In this document: in pieces, positions 45,933-56,865 of the stretch | Layout of the letters: each line of letters opens with the position of its first letter | Position numbering within the stretch: position 1 is the stretch's first letter | From: Shewanella sp. Isolate11 | GTDB taxonomy: Bacteria > Pseudomonadota > Gammaproteobacteria > Enterobacterales > Shewanellaceae | Length of the DNA stretch: 64,000 nt | Direction of reading: 5' to 3' | NCBI RefSeq assembly: GCF_022398315.1 | Contig: NZ_JAKEVF010000001.1 | Span: 370,669-434,668 of the forward strand | Notes under the pieces: model-generated | Told to the model about the DNA's origin: nothing | What the model saw: only the letters and a program-made list of their open reading frames with translations | The model's database searches: none | Position numbers and translations under genes: made by a program

Positions 45933-47303
45933 ATGCATGTACATATCTTAGGCATCTGTGGCACCTTTATGGGTGGTCTTGCCCTTTTAGCTAGAGCCAA
46001 TGGTCACAAGGTGACGGGCAGCGATGCTAACGTTTATCCGCCAATGAGTACCCAGTTAGAACAGCAAGGGATCGAGTTGATCCAAGGTTTCGATCCTAGT
46101 CAATTGGGGGGAACTGAAGATGATGCGCCAGATTTAGTGGTCATAGGTAATGCCATGAGTCGAGGCAATCCTTGTGTTGAGGCTGTGCTCAATCGGGGCC
46201 TAAAATACACCTCTGGACCGCAATTCTTGGCGGAGCATATTTTGCCAAATCGTTGGGTTTTAGCGGTTTCCGGCACTCATGGAAAAACCTCGACTTCGAG
46301 CATGTTAGCTTGGATTTTAGAAGATTGTGGCTATGAGCCGGGTTTCTTAATTGGCGGCGTGCCGCAAAACTTCGGTGTGTCGGCGCGTCTGGGTAATTCG
46401 CCATTTTTCGTGGTGGAAGCCGATGAATACGACAGCGCATTTTTCGATAAGCGCTCTAAGTTTGTGCATTACCAGCCACGTACTTTAGTGATCAATAACC
46501 TCGAATTCGATCACGCCGATATTTTTGATGATTTAAAAGCGATTCAACGCCAGTTTAATCATGTGATTCGTACTGTGCCGGGGCAAGGCAAGATTATCTG
46601 GCCTGCACAGAGTGATGCTGTGCGTAAGGTGATCGACATGGGCTGCTGGAGTGAGCAGGAAACCTATGGTGCCGAAGGAACCCAAGGATGGCATACGCAG
46701 CTGCTTAGCGAGGATGGTCATAAGTTTGAATTACTATTTAATGGCGAGTCTCAAGGGGTTTTAGACTGGCAGTTGATTGGTCAGCACAATGTAGAAAATG
46801 CCACTATGGCGATTGCAGCGGCGCGTCATGTGGGTGTGTTGCCGCAAATGGCGATTGCCTCTTTGGCTAAGTTTGCTCCGCCTAAGCGCCGGATGGAACT
46901 TATTGGGTCGGTAAAAGGCATAGATGTATATGATGACTTTGCGCATCATCCCACCGCAATAGCTACGACCCTACAAGGCTGCCGTGCCAAAGTGGGTGAA
47001 GGACGGATCATTGTGGTGCTTGAACCCCGCTCGAACACCATGAAGCGAGGCGTTCATAAAGATACTTTGGCAGGCTCAATGGCATTGGCCGATGCGGCTT
47101 ATTTGTATCAAGCAGATAATATCGATTGGGACGTTGAGGCGGCGATGGCGTCTGCTGAGTTGCCAGTAACTGTGCTATACCAAATTGATGAATTAGTTGA
47201 AGTCGTTGCCAGTCAGGCGCACAGCGGCGATACCATTATTGTGATGAGTAATGGTGGTTTTGGCGGTTTGCATGGCAAGCTGCTTGAAAGGCTGGCGGGC
47301 TAA
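45933..47303 (+). CDS. mpl: UDP-N-acetylmuramate:L-Ala-gamma-D-Glu-meso-DAP ligase
   Basis: 456 aa Mur ligase. [20 protein letters not shown] at the start, ATP loop [36 protein letters not shown], the Mpl-typical [11 protein letters not shown] and [15 protein letters not shown]. It joins recycled murein tripeptide to UDP-MurNAc, bypassing de novo steps. The GICGTFMGG variant in the first motif separates Mpl from MurC. Weak ribosome site. ubiX follows after 59 bases on the same strand. Confidence 0.93.
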   Translation: MHVHILGICGTFMGGLALLARANGHKVTGSDANVYPPMSTQLEQQGIELIQGFDPSQLGGTEDDAPDLVVIGNAMSRGNPCVEAVLNRGLKYTSGPQFLAEHILPNRWVLAVSGTHGKTSTSSMLAWILEDCGYEPGFLIGGVPQNFGVSARLGNSPFFVVEADEYDSAFFDKRSKFVHYQPRTLVINNLEFDHADIFDDLKAIQRQFNHVIRTVPGQGKIIWPAQSDAVRKVIDMGCWSEQETYGAEGTQGWHTQLLSEDGHKFELLFNGESQGVLDWQLIGQHNVENATMAIAAARHVGVLPQMAIASLAKFAPPKRRMELIGSVKGIDVYDDFAHHPTAIATTLQGCRAKVGEGRIIVVLEPRSNTMKRGVHKDTLAGSMALADAAYLYQADNIDWDVEAAMASAELPVTVLYQIDELVEVVASQAHSGDTIIVMSNGGFGGLHGKLLERLAG

Positions 47304-47362
47304 AACGCTGCCGAGCAATTACAGATTCAAATATAGCGCTTAGCGCGTTTAAAGAGATTGAT

Positions 47363-47998
47363 ATGAATTATCCAAGAAAGGCCAAGTCGATCAGTTTAGC
47401 CTGGACCGGGGCATCGGGTGCTCCCTATGGTCTAAAGCTGCTTGAGTGTTTGCTGCGCGCCGATTACCAAGTGTTTTTAATGATCTCTAGTGCCGCTCGC
47501 GTCGTATTGGCTACCGAACATGGCCTGCAATTAAGCAGTAATGGTGATAAAGCCAAGGCGCAGTTACGTGAGTTGTTTGCCGCCAATGATGCCGAGCTAG
47601 CCGGTGAGCTGTTTGTCTTAGGGAAAGAGGAGTGGTTTTCACCGCCAGCTTCAGGTTCGGCAGCACCAAAACAGATGGTGATCTGCCCCTGTAGCACCGG
47701 AACCCTAGCGGCAGTTGCAACCGGAATGAGTAACAGTTTATTAGAACGTGCAGCTGACGTGGTAATAAAAGAGCGTGGGCAATTAATCTTAGTGCCAAGA
47801 GAAACCCCCTTTAACAGCATACACTTAGAGCATATGTTGTCGTTATCTAAGTTAGGAGCGACCATCATGCCTGCCGCGCCGGGGTTTTATCATGATCCCA
47901 AATCAATTGAAGATCTGATAGACTTCATGGTCGCCCGGATTTTAGACCATCTGGGTGTTGAGCACACACTCACTCAGCGCTGGGGATATAGTAAGTAG
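47363..47998 (+). CDS. ubiX: Flavin prenyltransferase UbiX
   Basis: 211 aa. Typical [19 protein letters not shown]-terminus, [20 protein letters not shown] with the FMN-site residues, and [19 protein letters not shown]. It attaches dimethylallyl to FMN to make the prenyl-FMN cofactor of UbiD decarboxylase in ubiquinone synthesis. Pairing with mpl is common in gammaproteobacteria. Confidence 0.93.
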   Translation: MNYPRKAKSISLAWTGASGAPYGLKLLECLLRADYQVFLMISSAARVVLATEHGLQLSSNGDKAKAQLRELFAANDAELAGELFVLGKEEWFSPPASGSAAPKQMVICPCSTGTLAAVATGMSNSLLERAADVVIKERGQLILVPRETPFNSIHLEHMLSLSKLGATIMPAAPGFYHDPKSIEDLIDFMVARILDHLGVEHTLTQRWGYSK

Positions 47999-48083
47999 AT
48001 ATAGCAAATAGCGTTTATCCAATAAGGCGTTCCCTGCAGAGCGAGATGTAGTCGCAACAATTCACACAAGTTTTGAGAAGTTT

Positions 48084-48614
48084 ATGAAACACACCACCGA
48101 AGTGATGATCTCGGCCGATGAGATTGAGCAACAACTGGACATTTTAGCTGAGCAAATTAATGCTCATTATGCCAATAGCGAACGCCTATTAATGGTGGGT
48201 TTGCTTAAAGGTTCAGTGGTCTTTATGGCCGATTTATGTCGCCGAATTAAGGGTCATGTGGAGATCGATTTTATGTCGGTTTCAAGCTACGGAAATGCGA
48301 TGACCAGTTCACGGGATGTGAAGATTCTTAAAGATGTACAATCCGATATCGAAGGTCGTGACGTACTGATCGTCGAAGATCTTATCGACTCGGGTAATAC
48401 CTTAAATAAAGTGCGCGATATGCTGTTACTGCGTGAGCCAAAAAGCTTAGCCTTATGTACGCTGCTGGATAAGCCAGAGCGCCGTGAAGTTAATGTTCCT
48501 GTGGATTTTATCGGTTTCACTATCCCTGATGAATTTATTGTGGGTTACGGTATCGATTACGCCGAGCAGTATCGTAACTTACCTTATATCGCTAAAGTTG
48601 TGCCACTCGATTAA
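48084..48614 (+). CDS. hpt: Hypoxanthine phosphoribosyltransferase
   Basis: 176 aa. PRPP-binding motif [15 protein letters not shown], the flexible-loop stretch [19 protein letters not shown], and [20 protein letters not shown] at the C-terminus. It salvages hypoxanthine and guanine to IMP/GMP. It precedes yadGH, like the hpt-can-yadGH order of E. coli but without can. Confidence 0.93.
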   Translation: MKHTTEVMISADEIEQQLDILAEQINAHYANSERLLMVGLLKGSVVFMADLCRRIKGHVEIDFMSVSSYGNAMTSSRDVKILKDVQSDIEGRDVLIVEDLIDSGNTLNKVRDMLLLREPKSLALCTLLDKPERREVNVPVDFIGFTIPDEFIVGYGIDYAEQYRNLPYIAKVVPLD

Positions 48615-48634
48615 GGTATTGAAACAGTTAGTTT

Positions 48635-48663
48635 AAAACTCCTGCTTTGTGCGGGAGTTTTTG
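48635..48663 (+). terminator. Rho-independent terminator of hpt
   Basis: AAAACTCCTGC-TTTGT-GCGGGAGTTTT hairpin and T-run, 20 bases after the stop. Confidence 0.85.
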
Positions 48664-48694
48664 TTCCTGAATAACCAAATAACGGAAGTAAGTA

Positions 48695-49633
48695 ATGACC
48701 AACGAGCCATACGCTTTAGTTATCGACTCGCTCAGAAAAACCTACAAGGGCGGTGTTGAAGCAGTAAAAGGAATTAGCCTTAAGGTCAAGGCGGGGGATT
48801 TTTTTGCCCTGCTAGGCCCGAACGGTGCGGGTAAGTCGACCACTATTGGGGTGATCTGCTCACTCGTTCAAAAGTCGGCAGGTAAGGTGAGTGTTTTTGA
48901 ACACGATATCGATACCGATCTTGAGTTGGCTAAAATGTCGATTGGCCTGGTGCCACAGGAATTTAACTTTAACCAGTTTGAAACCGTACAGCAGATTGTG
49001 GTTAATCAGGCAGGTTACTTTGGTGTTGACCGTGAGCTTGCCTTGGAGCGCGCCAAGAAATATCTGTCGCAGTTAGATCTCTGGGAAAAGCGTAATAGCC
49101 CAGCCCGAGCTCTGTCTGGTGGTATGAAGCGTCGCTTGATGATCGCCCGAGCCTTGATGCATGAGCCCAAGTTATTGATCCTCGATGAACCAACAGCGGG
49201 TGTGGATATCGAGCTGCGACGTTCGATGTGGACCTTCTTAACCGAGCTAAATCAGCAAGGTGTCACTATTATCCTGACGACTCATTATCTGGAAGAAGCC
49301 GAGATGCTGTGTCGTAATATCGGCATTATCGATAAAGGGGTTTTGGTTGAGTGCACCAGCATGAAGTCGTTGTTAAGCCGCCTGAATATTGAAACCTTTG
49401 TATTCGATCTGAAAAGTGATCTTAGCAGCTTGCCACAGCTTAAAGGCATCACGTGTCGTTTGAGCGACCCACATACTTTAGAGGTGGATGTGGCCAAGGA
49501 GCACAGCATCAACAGTGTATTTGCTCAGCTGAGCGAGCAGGGAATTGAAGTATTATCGATGCGCAACAAGGCCAACCGCCTCGAAGAGTTGTTTGTCGAG
49601 TTAGTGGAACAAGGCAAGGGGGCTCAAGCATGA
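48695..49633 (+). CDS. yadG: ABC exporter ATP-binding protein YadG
   Basis: 312 aa. Walker A GPNGAGKST, Q-loop LVPQEFNFN, signature LSGGMKRRLMIA, Walker B LLILDEPTAGVD, switch His in TTHYLEEAE. It matches E. coli YadG in order and length. The C-terminal 80 residues are the accessory domain of ABC-2 exporters. It overlaps yadH by four bases (ATGA). The exported substrate is unknown. Confidence 0.9.
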   Translation: MTNEPYALVIDSLRKTYKGGVEAVKGISLKVKAGDFFALLGPNGAGKSTTIGVICSLVQKSAGKVSVFEHDIDTDLELAKMSIGLVPQEFNFNQFETVQQIVVNQAGYFGVDRELALERAKKYLSQLDLWEKRNSPARALSGGMKRRLMIARALMHEPKLLILDEPTAGVDIELRRSMWTFLTELNQQGVTIILTTHYLEEAEMLCRNIGIIDKGVLVECTSMKSLLSRLNIETFVFDLKSDLSSLPQLKGITCRLSDPHTLEVDVAKEHSINSVFAQLSEQGIEVLSMRNKANRLEELFVELVEQGKGAQA

Positions 49634-50412
49634 GTATGAGCATGAAGCAGGTTTACTTCACTGCATTTAAAAGTATTTTAATTAAAGAGATCACCCGTTT
49701 TACCCGTATTTGGGTACAAACGCTGGTGCCGCCAGCGATCTCCATGACCCTGTATTTCCTTATTTTCGGTAACTTGGTCGGTAAGCGTATTGGTGAGATG
49801 GGTGGCGTAAGCTATATGGAGTTTATTGCGCCGGGTCTGATCATGATGGCGGTGATCACAGCCTCTTATTCCAATGTAGCTTCTTCGTTTTTCAGTGCTA
49901 AGTTTCAGCGTAACCTCGAAGAGTTGATTGTCGCACCAGTGCCTCATTATGTGATGATTGCCGGCTATGTGGGCGGCGGTGTTGCTCGGGGCTTGTGCGT
50001 AGGTACCATAGTGACAGTAGTGGCAATGTTCTTTGTCGATATTAGCCTGCATCATGCTGGATTAGTGGCGATTACTGTGCTGCTGACGTCGATTTTGTTC
50101 GCCTTGGGCGGTTTGATTAATGCGGTATTTGCAAAGAGTTACGATGATATCAGTATCGTGCCGACCTTCGTACTAACGCCACTAACGTATTTGGGCGGGG
50201 TGTTTTACTCATTAAGCTTGTTGCCTGGCTTCTGGCAAGGGGTGTCGCAGCTGAATCCTGTGGTCTATATGATCAACGTGTTTCGCTACGGTTTCCTTGG
50301 CTATGCCGATATCAGTATTCCAGTGTCGATGGCCGTTATTGTGGGCTTCTGCGTGGCATTCTGGGCTGTTGCTTATTACTTGATTAGTCGTGGTATCGGC
50401 TTGAGAACCTAG
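49630..50412 (+). CDS. yadH: ABC-2 type exporter permease YadH
   Basis: 260 aa, six helices. YFTAFKSILIKEITRFTRIW near the start, PPAISMTLYFLIFGNLVG and the family motif PLTYLGGVFYSLSLLPGFW. Pairs with YadG, translationally coupled. Confidence 0.9.
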   Translation: MSMSMKQVYFTAFKSILIKEITRFTRIWVQTLVPPAISMTLYFLIFGNLVGKRIGEMGGVSYMEFIAPGLIMMAVITASYSNVASSFFSAKFQRNLEELIVAPVPHYVMIAGYVGGGVARGLCVGTIVTVVAMFFVDISLHHAGLVAITVLLTSILFALGGLINAVFAKSYDDISIVPTFVLTPLTYLGGVFYSLSLLPGFWQGVSQLNPVVYMINVFRYGFLGYADISIPVSMAVIVGFCVAFWAVAYYLISRGIGLRT

Positions 50413-50449
50413 TAAACGCTAACCTGTGATGGTTAAAGAAGTTGAAACC

Positions 50450-50485
50450 AAAACGGCAGTTGAGCTTGGCTCACTGCCGTTTTTG
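50450..50485. terminator. Terminator of yadGH
   Basis: AAAACGGCAGT-TGAGCTTGGCTC-ACTGCCGTTTTT, 11-bp stem with an inner GAGC/GCTC stem. It may also serve the convergent minus-strand gene ending at 50519. Confidence 0.88.
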
Positions 50486-50518
50486 TTGCTGGTTCAGTCA
50501 GGTTTATACAGATTGGCA

Positions 50519-50827
50519 TTACTCTTGTTCTAAATAACGCAGAATCTCGAACACTTGCTTTATGTTATTCGCCCCTAATTTGGCGGTACAGCAGTGGCCA
50601 TTGAGGCTAGCATGGACTCTGAGCCAAGCGATAAGTTGCTCAAGAGGGATACGCGGCGCTGCAACAAATTCACCTTGCTGCCAGTGATAACATAGACCCT
50701 CTGCATCTATGATGGTCAGGCTATTGGCCTGCAGTTGCTCATACTCTTGTCGCCATTGCTCAGGGCTGTCTAGCAGTTGCAGCAAATCATCATCGGTGTG
50801 TTTTATCATGACTGGCCATTGCAGCAT
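50519..50827 (-). CDS. Small DUF4144-like protein
   Basis: 102 aa from ATG 50827, which overlaps the upstream stop as TAATG; the frame continues to 50866 but coupling favours 50827. It begins MLQWPVMIKHTDDDLLQLLD, recalling DUF4144 proteins of Shewanella and Vibrio (from memory). Cytoplasmic. Function unknown. Last of three small genes on the minus strand. Confidence 0.6.
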   Translation of the reverse strand: MLQWPVMIKHTDDDLLQLLDSPEQWRQEYEQLQANSLTIIDAEGLCYHWQQGEFVAAPRIPLEQLIAWLRVHASLNGHCCTAKLGANNIKQVFEILRYLEQE

Positions 50828-51246
50828 TAAATGATCTCTTGGGTTTTGGTGATGGGTTGCAACCATTGTTGGCAGGCTAACGCATCGAAAGTTGCTTGCT
50901 TGTCATCGATACCGTGGACTAAGCCAAAGGCATAGCCTTTGAGATAGATTAACAGATCTCGCGCCTGTTGTTGTCCTTGATTAAATGGCGTTAGTTGCTG
51001 TTCTAACTGCAGATGTAGTTGTGGATAGTCAATCTCGATATCTAAATCTGAGGCGAGTTTAGCGCACAGCAGTGGTTGAATAATCTCGCTTCGTTGCAGT
51101 AAGTGCTGAGCGTGGCGCATAAAGACATAAGGATCACTAGGGACAACTTGAGGCTTGGGCAGCATTTTTAAGGCGACAAGATGGCTGAGCAGCGCACCCA
51201 ATAATACACCGATGATCAGCAGAGTGAAGCTAGTGAGTCGATGCAT
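50827..51246 (-). CDS. Single-pass membrane protein, unknown function
   Basis: 139 aa from ATG 51246, preceded by GAGGAGAGG; a TTG at 51261 lies within that ribosome site and is not the start. One N-terminal helix (about 7-27), then a Leu/Gln-rich soluble part with two Cys (LLCAKL, ALACQQW). Translationally coupled to the downstream gene. No family recognised. Confidence 0.6.
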   Translation of the reverse strand: MHRLTSFTLLIIGVLLGALLSHLVALKMLPKPQVVPSDPYVFMRHAQHLLQRSEIIQPLLCAKLASDLDIEIDYPQLHLQLEQQLTPFNQGQQQARDLLIYLKGYAFGLVHGIDDKQATFDALACQQWLQPITKTQEII

Positions 51247-51278
51247 CTTGCCTCTCCTCAAGTTGAGCAGTAACTAAA

Positions 51279-51812
51279 TTATTGGACCTTATCCGCAGGT
51301 TTGGCAACTTCGTCACTGATGGATTCGGCTTGGATCTGTACTCTGTGCTGTTTTAACAGTTCGATAGAGTCGAGATTTAACTTAATTAAGCCATCGAAAT
51401 AGAGGTTCATCTCTTCCAGTTGCGATAAAAACTCAGGGTCATCTTTAGGTTTCTTCTGCCAATAGCGCTTACGATCGATCTTTTGTTTCTCGCTGGCACG
51501 TAAAATGTCGTAGTAACTGTTTTCTTGCTTGAGACGGTAAATTTCGCTGCCAATTAACTGCAGTAACTTTTCTTGTGAGACTGCTTCTTTGCTGAGTAAA
51601 CTCTGTAACGGGTCGATAATTTTTTGCTGCTCATCACTGTCGATTTCGGTGGCGATACCGAGTTGATATGTGATTTCGTGTTGGCGGAACTCTTTGGGGC
51701 AGGAAGTCTGACTGAAGATGATCTTGTCATCTTTGATGCACTTATAGATATTATTTGCCTGTGCGGTGAGTGGGAGCACTAATAAGGTGAGTGCTATTAA
51801 AAACTTTGCCAT
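51279..51812 (-). CDS. DUF4124-type periplasmic protein
   Basis: 177 aa. Signal peptide (cleavage TAQAN), then the short DUF4124 motif IYKCIKDDKIIFSQTSCP (residues 22-39), followed by a charged coiled-coil region. DUF4124 proteins are small exported proteins of unknown role. A MITE-like element ends 23 bases before its start codon, so its promoter probably lies in or is shaped by that element. First of three collinear genes. Confidence 0.7.
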   Translation of the reverse strand: MAKFLIALTLLVLPLTAQANNIYKCIKDDKIIFSQTSCPKEFRQHEITYQLGIATEIDSDEQQKIIDPLQSLLSKEAVSQEKLLQLIGSEIYRLKQENSYYDILRASEKQKIDRKRYWQKKPKDDPEFLSQLEEMNLYFDGLIKLNLDSIELLKQHRVQIQAESISDEVAKPADKVQ

Positions 51813-51834
51813 TGGGCGATATTTCCTCTATCTG

Positions 51835-52226
51835 CCTAATACCAATTGTAGCAACTATCTGAGCATTCTTGCTGGTTAAAAAGGTCGATAACTGGGTTGC
51901 TTTTTCGTTTACAAAATCAGTTTGTATGTAGACTTACCCACTTAACGAAAATCTTCACCTTGTTCTCAACCATTGTCCCAGCGCAAACTCTCATAGCTAA
52001 TTACTTTAATGGGTATAAAGTATTAGTGTAACTAAAACTTCAGATGAGAAAACTTAATCGGCAATACCGTACATCCATGTTACCTCATCAAACTTGTTTA
52101 CTATGGCGTAACTTGGTGATAAAAACCAGTTTTTCTTCATTAAAATAGATATTTAGCACTATATAAAATGGGCCAATATCAGTAATAGGTCGCATAGTTT
52201 TAAATTTTATACTGTTTGGTATTAGG
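51835..52226. mobile_element. Putative MITE, 392 bp
   Basis: CCTAATACCAA (51835-51845) and its exact complement TTGGTATTAGG (52216-52226) bound a non-coding AT-rich segment. Ends reading CTAATACCAATT are common in Shewanella and Vibrio repeats (from memory). No ORF with a ribosome site lies inside. No target duplication is clear. It fills most of the gap between the DUF4124 gene and the lactate locus. Confidence 0.5.
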
Positions 52227-52261
52227 GGGGTGATGTTGATGTTTTTGGCCTTTGCAGACAC

Positions 52262-52300
52262 AAAAAACGCCGCGCTAGGTGAGTATCTATCGCGGCGTTT
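52262..52300 (-). terminator. Terminator of the dld-II operon
   Basis: On the minus strand AACGCCGCG / CGCGGCGTT stem followed by TTTTTT, about 45 bases beyond the dld-II stop. Confidence 0.9.
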
Positions 52301-52343
52301 TATCTTTTTAAGTGACTGTTAGCGACTAAACATATTGAATTGT

Positions 52344-55148
52344 TTAGCGACTGCACTCTTCGAGCAAGTAAGCCAAGTGACGATATGAGATCCCGCTGTG
52401 CTGGGTTAAACCTACTTCACACATACGGTTAGCGTAGTAACCCTCTTTGATCTCTACCGGAATGAGCTTCTTGATATTGCGCAGTGCGCTGGCGTTGATC
52501 TCGGGTTTATATAACCCTTTCTCACCGGCGTAACCACAACAAGTGATCCCTTCAGGCAATTTAACGCTGCCACTACAGGCATCGGCGATCGCTTGCATCT
52601 TAGGCTCTAGTTTCATCTTACGAGCACTACAACCTAAATGCAGCGCAACATTAGCCTTTTTAGTTAATGTCAGTTTAGGCAGCAGTTTATCGTGCATAAA
52701 CTCGACTAAGTCGGTGATCTCAACCTTAGGATTACCAGTTAAGGCGCGATAAGTACAAGACAGTGCATCGACCACAACAGGCACTTTGCCGTTTTCGCTT
52801 AATTTGCTTAGTGCATCGATAAGCTCTTCACGCTTGGCATCGGCGTTCTTAAAGTCACCCTTAGATTCCCACATCTGGCCGCAGCACAGGTGACGAGTAT
52901 TCTCGGGTGTCACTACGTTGTAACCGGCGCGTTCAAGCAAAGTTACGACCACGTCGGGCAGAGTGCGATTATCTGGATCTTTGGGTGTTGGGCCAAAAGT
53001 TCGACCGCCACACGCCGGGAAGTAGACCACAGTCTCTTTGTCTGGTGACGCTGGCGCAGGTTTAGGTAAATTACCGCCTTTTGCGAAGTCAGGGTTCCAA
53101 TAAGGCACCTCTTTTGACACCATGCGCCCCACTTTCATCAGACCGTTAGTAACGCTGTCACCTGTTACTTTGTGGATGATATTCAACACATCGAAACCTG
53201 TGCTGATCACTTGGTTTACCGCGCCAAAATGCTTGGCCTGGAAATCGAGCACTTTCTGTTCTGTCGTAGTGATATAAGGCGTGCGAAGCTTACGTACCAG
53301 TTGTCCCATGCTGTTATCGACAGGACAAGAAATGGTGCATAGCTGACAGGCGGCGCAGGTATCTATCACATCATATTTCGCCGCAGCACGCATCTCATCG
53401 GCGGCTTGTTTATCGCCAGAGGCATCTAAGCGTGCGATTTCACGCAGGGTTGCGATACGCTGACGCGGAGTAAAGTTAAGCGCCGAAGTGGGGCAGGTTT
53501 TTTCACAGAAGCCACACTCGATACACTTATCGACAAAATCATCGACTACGGGGCAAGGCTTGATGTTTTTCACATGTACCTTGGCATCATCATTGAGGAT
53601 CACCCCAGGATTCAGTAGGCCTTGTGGATCGAAGATTTGCTTGATGCGTTTCATCAAGGTGTAAGCATCTGCGCCCCATTCCATCTCGACGAACGGAGCG
53701 ACCGCACGGCCTGTACCGTGCTCGGCTTTCATCGAGCCATCGTATTTGTCGATCACCATCTCGGCCACATCTTGCATAAAGCCGTGGAAGCGGTCGATAT
53801 CCGCTTGAGAACCGAAAGTTGGCGTGATGATAAAGTGGAAGTTACCCGCTAAGGCGTGACCATAAATTACCCCTTCAGGATATCCATGTTTATGGAATAG
53901 ATCGGTTAGATCACTGGCGGCATTAGCTAAGTGCTCTAACTCGAATGCCACATCTTCGATGATCACCGAAGTGCCTTTTGGACGTTCACCACCAATGATA
54001 GGGAACAGGCCTGAGCGCATCGCCCAATATTCGCCATAAACGGCAGGATCGCTACTGAAAGTGATTGGGCGTTCGGTTTCAATATGTGCCAGTTTGGCAA
54101 TCACATCTTGGGTATATTGGTTGAGGGTCGCTTCATCATTAGCGCGAGACTCGATAAGCAAAATCGCCGCGCCTTCAGGTAACTCGCTTAACCATTCTGG
54201 CATCCCATTTTTGCCAGTAACCGACTTGATCGATGCCCAGTCTAATAACTCTGCGGCGGCGACACTGTCACATTTGATAGGTGGAATCGCACGCGCGGCA
54301 TCAACCATGTTGTAAAATACTGCCATGGCTGAGGCTTTAAATTTAGCTTCATCGACTGTGTTGTAAGTGACCTCTTCAACGAAAGCCAGTGTGCCTTCTG
54401 CACCCACAATCAGGTGATTGATCAAATCGAAAGGATCTTCGAAATCGACCAAGGCATTGATGCTATAACCTGTGGTGTTTTTGATAGAAAACTTTTTACG
54501 AATACGGTTTGCCAACACCTCATTATTTCGGGTGAGTTGGCTCAGTTCGGTTAACTCGGCCAGTAGCGCCTTATTACTTTCGGCGAAGGCGGCTTTTGAC
54601 TGTTCACAGCCGGTATCGAGTTCGGTGCCATCTGCAAATAACAGCTTGGCTGACGAGATAGTCTGGTAGCTGTTTTGTGCCGTACCACAACACATGCCTG
54701 ATGCGTTGTTAGACACAATTCCGCCCACCATTGCCGAAGCTAATGTTGCCGGGTCTGGACCAATCTTCTTATTGAAAGGCTTTAGTGCCATATTGGCGTC
54801 GGCACCGATCACCGCAACCCCAAGCGAGACTTTTTGATGATCTTCACTGATATCGATTTTTCTAAAACCGTCGTGACCTAAGATCAACAAGATGCCTTCA
54901 CCAATTGCTTGACCCGATAAACTGGTGCCCGCCGCACGAAAGGTGACCGGAGCATTATGTTGGCGTGCTACAGCCAAGGTTTGCTTAGCCTGCTCTAAGG
55001 TTTCGGCGTGGACTACAACTTCAGGAACAATACGGAAATAACTGGCATCGGTTGACCACGCGAAACGACGTACTGCATCATCGGTGACGGCATCTTGGCC
55101 AAGTTGTGCTTTAAGATCTGCAACAACAGCTGAATAGTTAATAGACAT
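52344..55148 (-). CDS. dld: FAD/4Fe-4S D-lactate dehydrogenase Dld-II
   Basis: 934 aa. N-terminal FAD_binding_4 domain (about 40-230: GQAIGEGILLI, GPDPATLASAMVGGIVSNNA), FAD oxidase C domain (to about 525, with GHALAGNFHFIITP and MKAEHGTG). Two ferredoxin-type clusters follow (CIECGFCEKTCP, CAACQLCTISCP), then CCG domains (HLCCGQMWESKG, CCGYAGEKG). It oxidises D-lactate to pyruvate and passes electrons to quinones. Architecture and position after lldP match Shewanella oneidensis Dld-II, 73 bases downstream of the permease. The lldEFG genes that follow dld-II in that species (recalled) are absent here. Confidence 0.9.
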   Translation of the reverse strand: MSINYSAVVADLKAQLGQDAVTDDAVRRFAWSTDASYFRIVPEVVVHAETLEQAKQTLAVARQHNAPVTFRAAGTSLSGQAIGEGILLILGHDGFRKIDISEDHQKVSLGVAVIGADANMALKPFNKKIGPDPATLASAMVGGIVSNNASGMCCGTAQNSYQTISSAKLLFADGTELDTGCEQSKAAFAESNKALLAELTELSQLTRNNEVLANRIRKKFSIKNTTGYSINALVDFEDPFDLINHLIVGAEGTLAFVEEVTYNTVDEAKFKASAMAVFYNMVDAARAIPPIKCDSVAAAELLDWASIKSVTGKNGMPEWLSELPEGAAILLIESRANDEATLNQYTQDVIAKLAHIETERPITFSSDPAVYGEYWAMRSGLFPIIGGERPKGTSVIIEDVAFELEHLANAASDLTDLFHKHGYPEGVIYGHALAGNFHFIITPTFGSQADIDRFHGFMQDVAEMVIDKYDGSMKAEHGTGRAVAPFVEMEWGADAYTLMKRIKQIFDPQGLLNPGVILNDDAKVHVKNIKPCPVVDDFVDKCIECGFCEKTCPTSALNFTPRQRIATLREIARLDASGDKQAADEMRAAAKYDVIDTCAACQLCTISCPVDNSMGQLVRKLRTPYITTTEQKVLDFQAKHFGAVNQVISTGFDVLNIIHKVTGDSVTNGLMKVGRMVSKEVPYWNPDFAKGGNLPKPAPASPDKETVVYFPACGGRTFGPTPKDPDNRTLPDVVVTLLERAGYNVVTPENTRHLCCGQMWESKGDFKNADAKREELIDALSKLSENGKVPVVVDALSCTYRALTGNPKVEITDLVEFMHDKLLPKLTLTKKANVALHLGCSARKMKLEPKMQAIADACSGSVKLPEGITCCGYAGEKGLYKPEINASALRNIKKLIPVEIKEGYYANRMCEVGLTQHSGISYRHLAYLLEECSR

Positions 55149-55221
55149 AAGATTACTCTATTTTTGCGGCTAAAGAGCGAGCAGTTATCTGCTCGCTCAC
55201 CAGTGAACTTTTGTGACGAGC

Positions 55222-56865
55222 TTAGAATCCACCCCAGAGTGTGGCAATAGTACCTGCAACTAAGGCGTAACCGATTGCAATGGGCATGGTCTTACGAATG
55301 ATTTCTGATTCACGTCCGGCCATTCCCACAACGGTCGCAGCGGCAACGACGTTCATGACACACATCATATTACCGGCGTTCGCACCAATGCCTTGCAGGG
55401 CCAACACAATCGCGTGATTCATGCCAATATTGTCGGCCACACTATATTGTAGTCCCGAGAACATCATGTTGGAGAAGGTTGCCGAGCCAGATAGGAAGGC
55501 ACCAAAGATCCCCACAATCGGAGACATCCAAGCCCAAACTGCACCCATAGAACCAGCTAGCATATCGGCTAGGGCTACAGGCATAGAGGCTAAACCTGAT
55601 TCGTTAGCGCCTGAGTTAAGGAAAATTTTCACCATAGGTACTGAGGCGCCTAATGAGATGATGGTAGGCAGCATAGATTTACAGGATACCGTGAACGACT
55701 CTTTGATCGCTGGCGATTTCATCTTAAATAGGAAAAAGCCTAAGATACACACGATAACGAAGAAGGCGCCCGGCGCGTAAAGCGTGGCAAAGCCGGCTTT
55801 GAGTTCGGTACCTAATAAACCTGTCCAACTGATGTTAAAGCTGGTTAACCAAGCTTTGAGTGGCGCCACGGTACGAGAAAGTACCAGTAGTGCTGCCATG
55901 ATGATATAAGGTGTCCAAGCGGCAACTTGTGAGAACTTTGCCTTGGTTTCAAGATTTGATTGTGCTTGATTGTCATTTTCGGCGAAATCGTTCCATGGCG
56001 TCTCAGGTAGTAACCAACCTTTACGTGCCACAGGAATAACCAGCGCCATGCCAACAAGCGCACCGATCACCGATGGGAATTCAGGGCCAGCGACATAGTT
56101 GATGATCCAGGCTGGAACCGTGAAAGCAAGACCTGCGAACAGGGCAAACTTCCAGATGGCGAAGCCTTCTTTGAATGACTTATTACGGCCAAAGAAGCCG
56201 GTGAGTACACAGACCAGTACCAGTGGAATTAAAGTACCTGTGATCAGATCGATAGTGATCATGTGCATGGCAATAAACTGAGCATAGTCGGCGAAGGTAC
56301 CGCCGTGGTGAGCAATATGCTCCGCAGCCATACTGACGCCACCTTCGGTCAAGCCTTGTTCCATACCGAAGAGGACGGGTAAGCCGATAGCACCGAATGA
56401 TACGCTGGTTGAGTCAGCAATTAGGGCAACTACGGCGGCGGCAATTGGTGGCACGCCGAGTAATACCAGCAGTGGAGCACCGATAGCTGCTGGCGTCCCA
56501 AAGCCTGCAGAACCTTCAATGAACGAACCGAATAACCAACAGATGATAATCACCTGCACGCGAGCATCACCACTGATATTGGTGAAACCTGCCCGTATGG
56601 TATCCATTGCGCCAGAATATTTCAGGGTATTAAGCAGGAATACCGCACCGAAGATAATACTTAACGGGGTCAAGGCAGCGAGCAAGCCTTCCACCACTGA
56701 GGCACTTAAAATAGTCGTGTCCATCTGCCAGATAAAGATGGCCGCGAGACCCGTCATTACCATGGAGATGGGCATGGCGCGTGATGCTGGCATTTTTAAC
56801 AATACCAGGAACAGCATAACGCTTATTACAGGCGTTAGACTGGCGATGAGTTGAAGTAAGGTCAT
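55222..56865 (-). CDS. lldP: Lactate permease LldP
   Basis: 547 aa, about fourteen helices. LldP/GlcA family marks: [49 protein letters not shown] and [20 protein letters not shown]. It imports D- and L-lactate with protons. First gene of the operon with dld-II. A 766-base upstream gap contains two CRP-like sites and one FNR-like site. Confidence 0.93.
   Translation of the reverse strand: MTLLQLIASLTPVISVMLFLVLLKMPASRAMPISMVMTGLAAIFIWQMDTTILSASVVEGLLAALTPLSIIFGAVFLLNTLKYSGAMDTIRAGFTNISGDARVQVIIICWLFGSFIEGSAGFGTPAAIGAPLLVLLGVPPIAAAVVALIADSTSVSFGAIGLPVLFGMEQGLTEGGVSMAAEHIAHHGGTFADYAQFIAMHMITIDLITGTLIPLVLVCVLTGFFGRNKSFKEGFAIWKFALFAGLAFTVPAWIINYVAGPEFPSVIGALVGMALVIPVARKGWLLPETPWNDFAENDNQAQSNLETKAKFSQVAAWTPYIIMAALLVLSRTVAPLKAWLTSFNISWTGLLGTELKAGFATLYAPGAFFVIVCILGFFLFKMKSPAIKESFTVSCKSMLPTIISLGASVPMVKIFLNSGANESGLASMPVALADMLAGSMGAVWAWMSPIVGIFGAFLSGSATFSNMMFSGLQYSVADNIGMNHAIVLALQGIGANAGNMMCVMNVVAAATVVGMAGRESEIIRKTMPIAIGYALVAGTIATLWGGF

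Noticed and set aside
52044..52151. 35-codon ORF on the plus strand inside the MITE-like segment
   Set aside because: No ribosome site, biased composition, and it lies within a repeat element.
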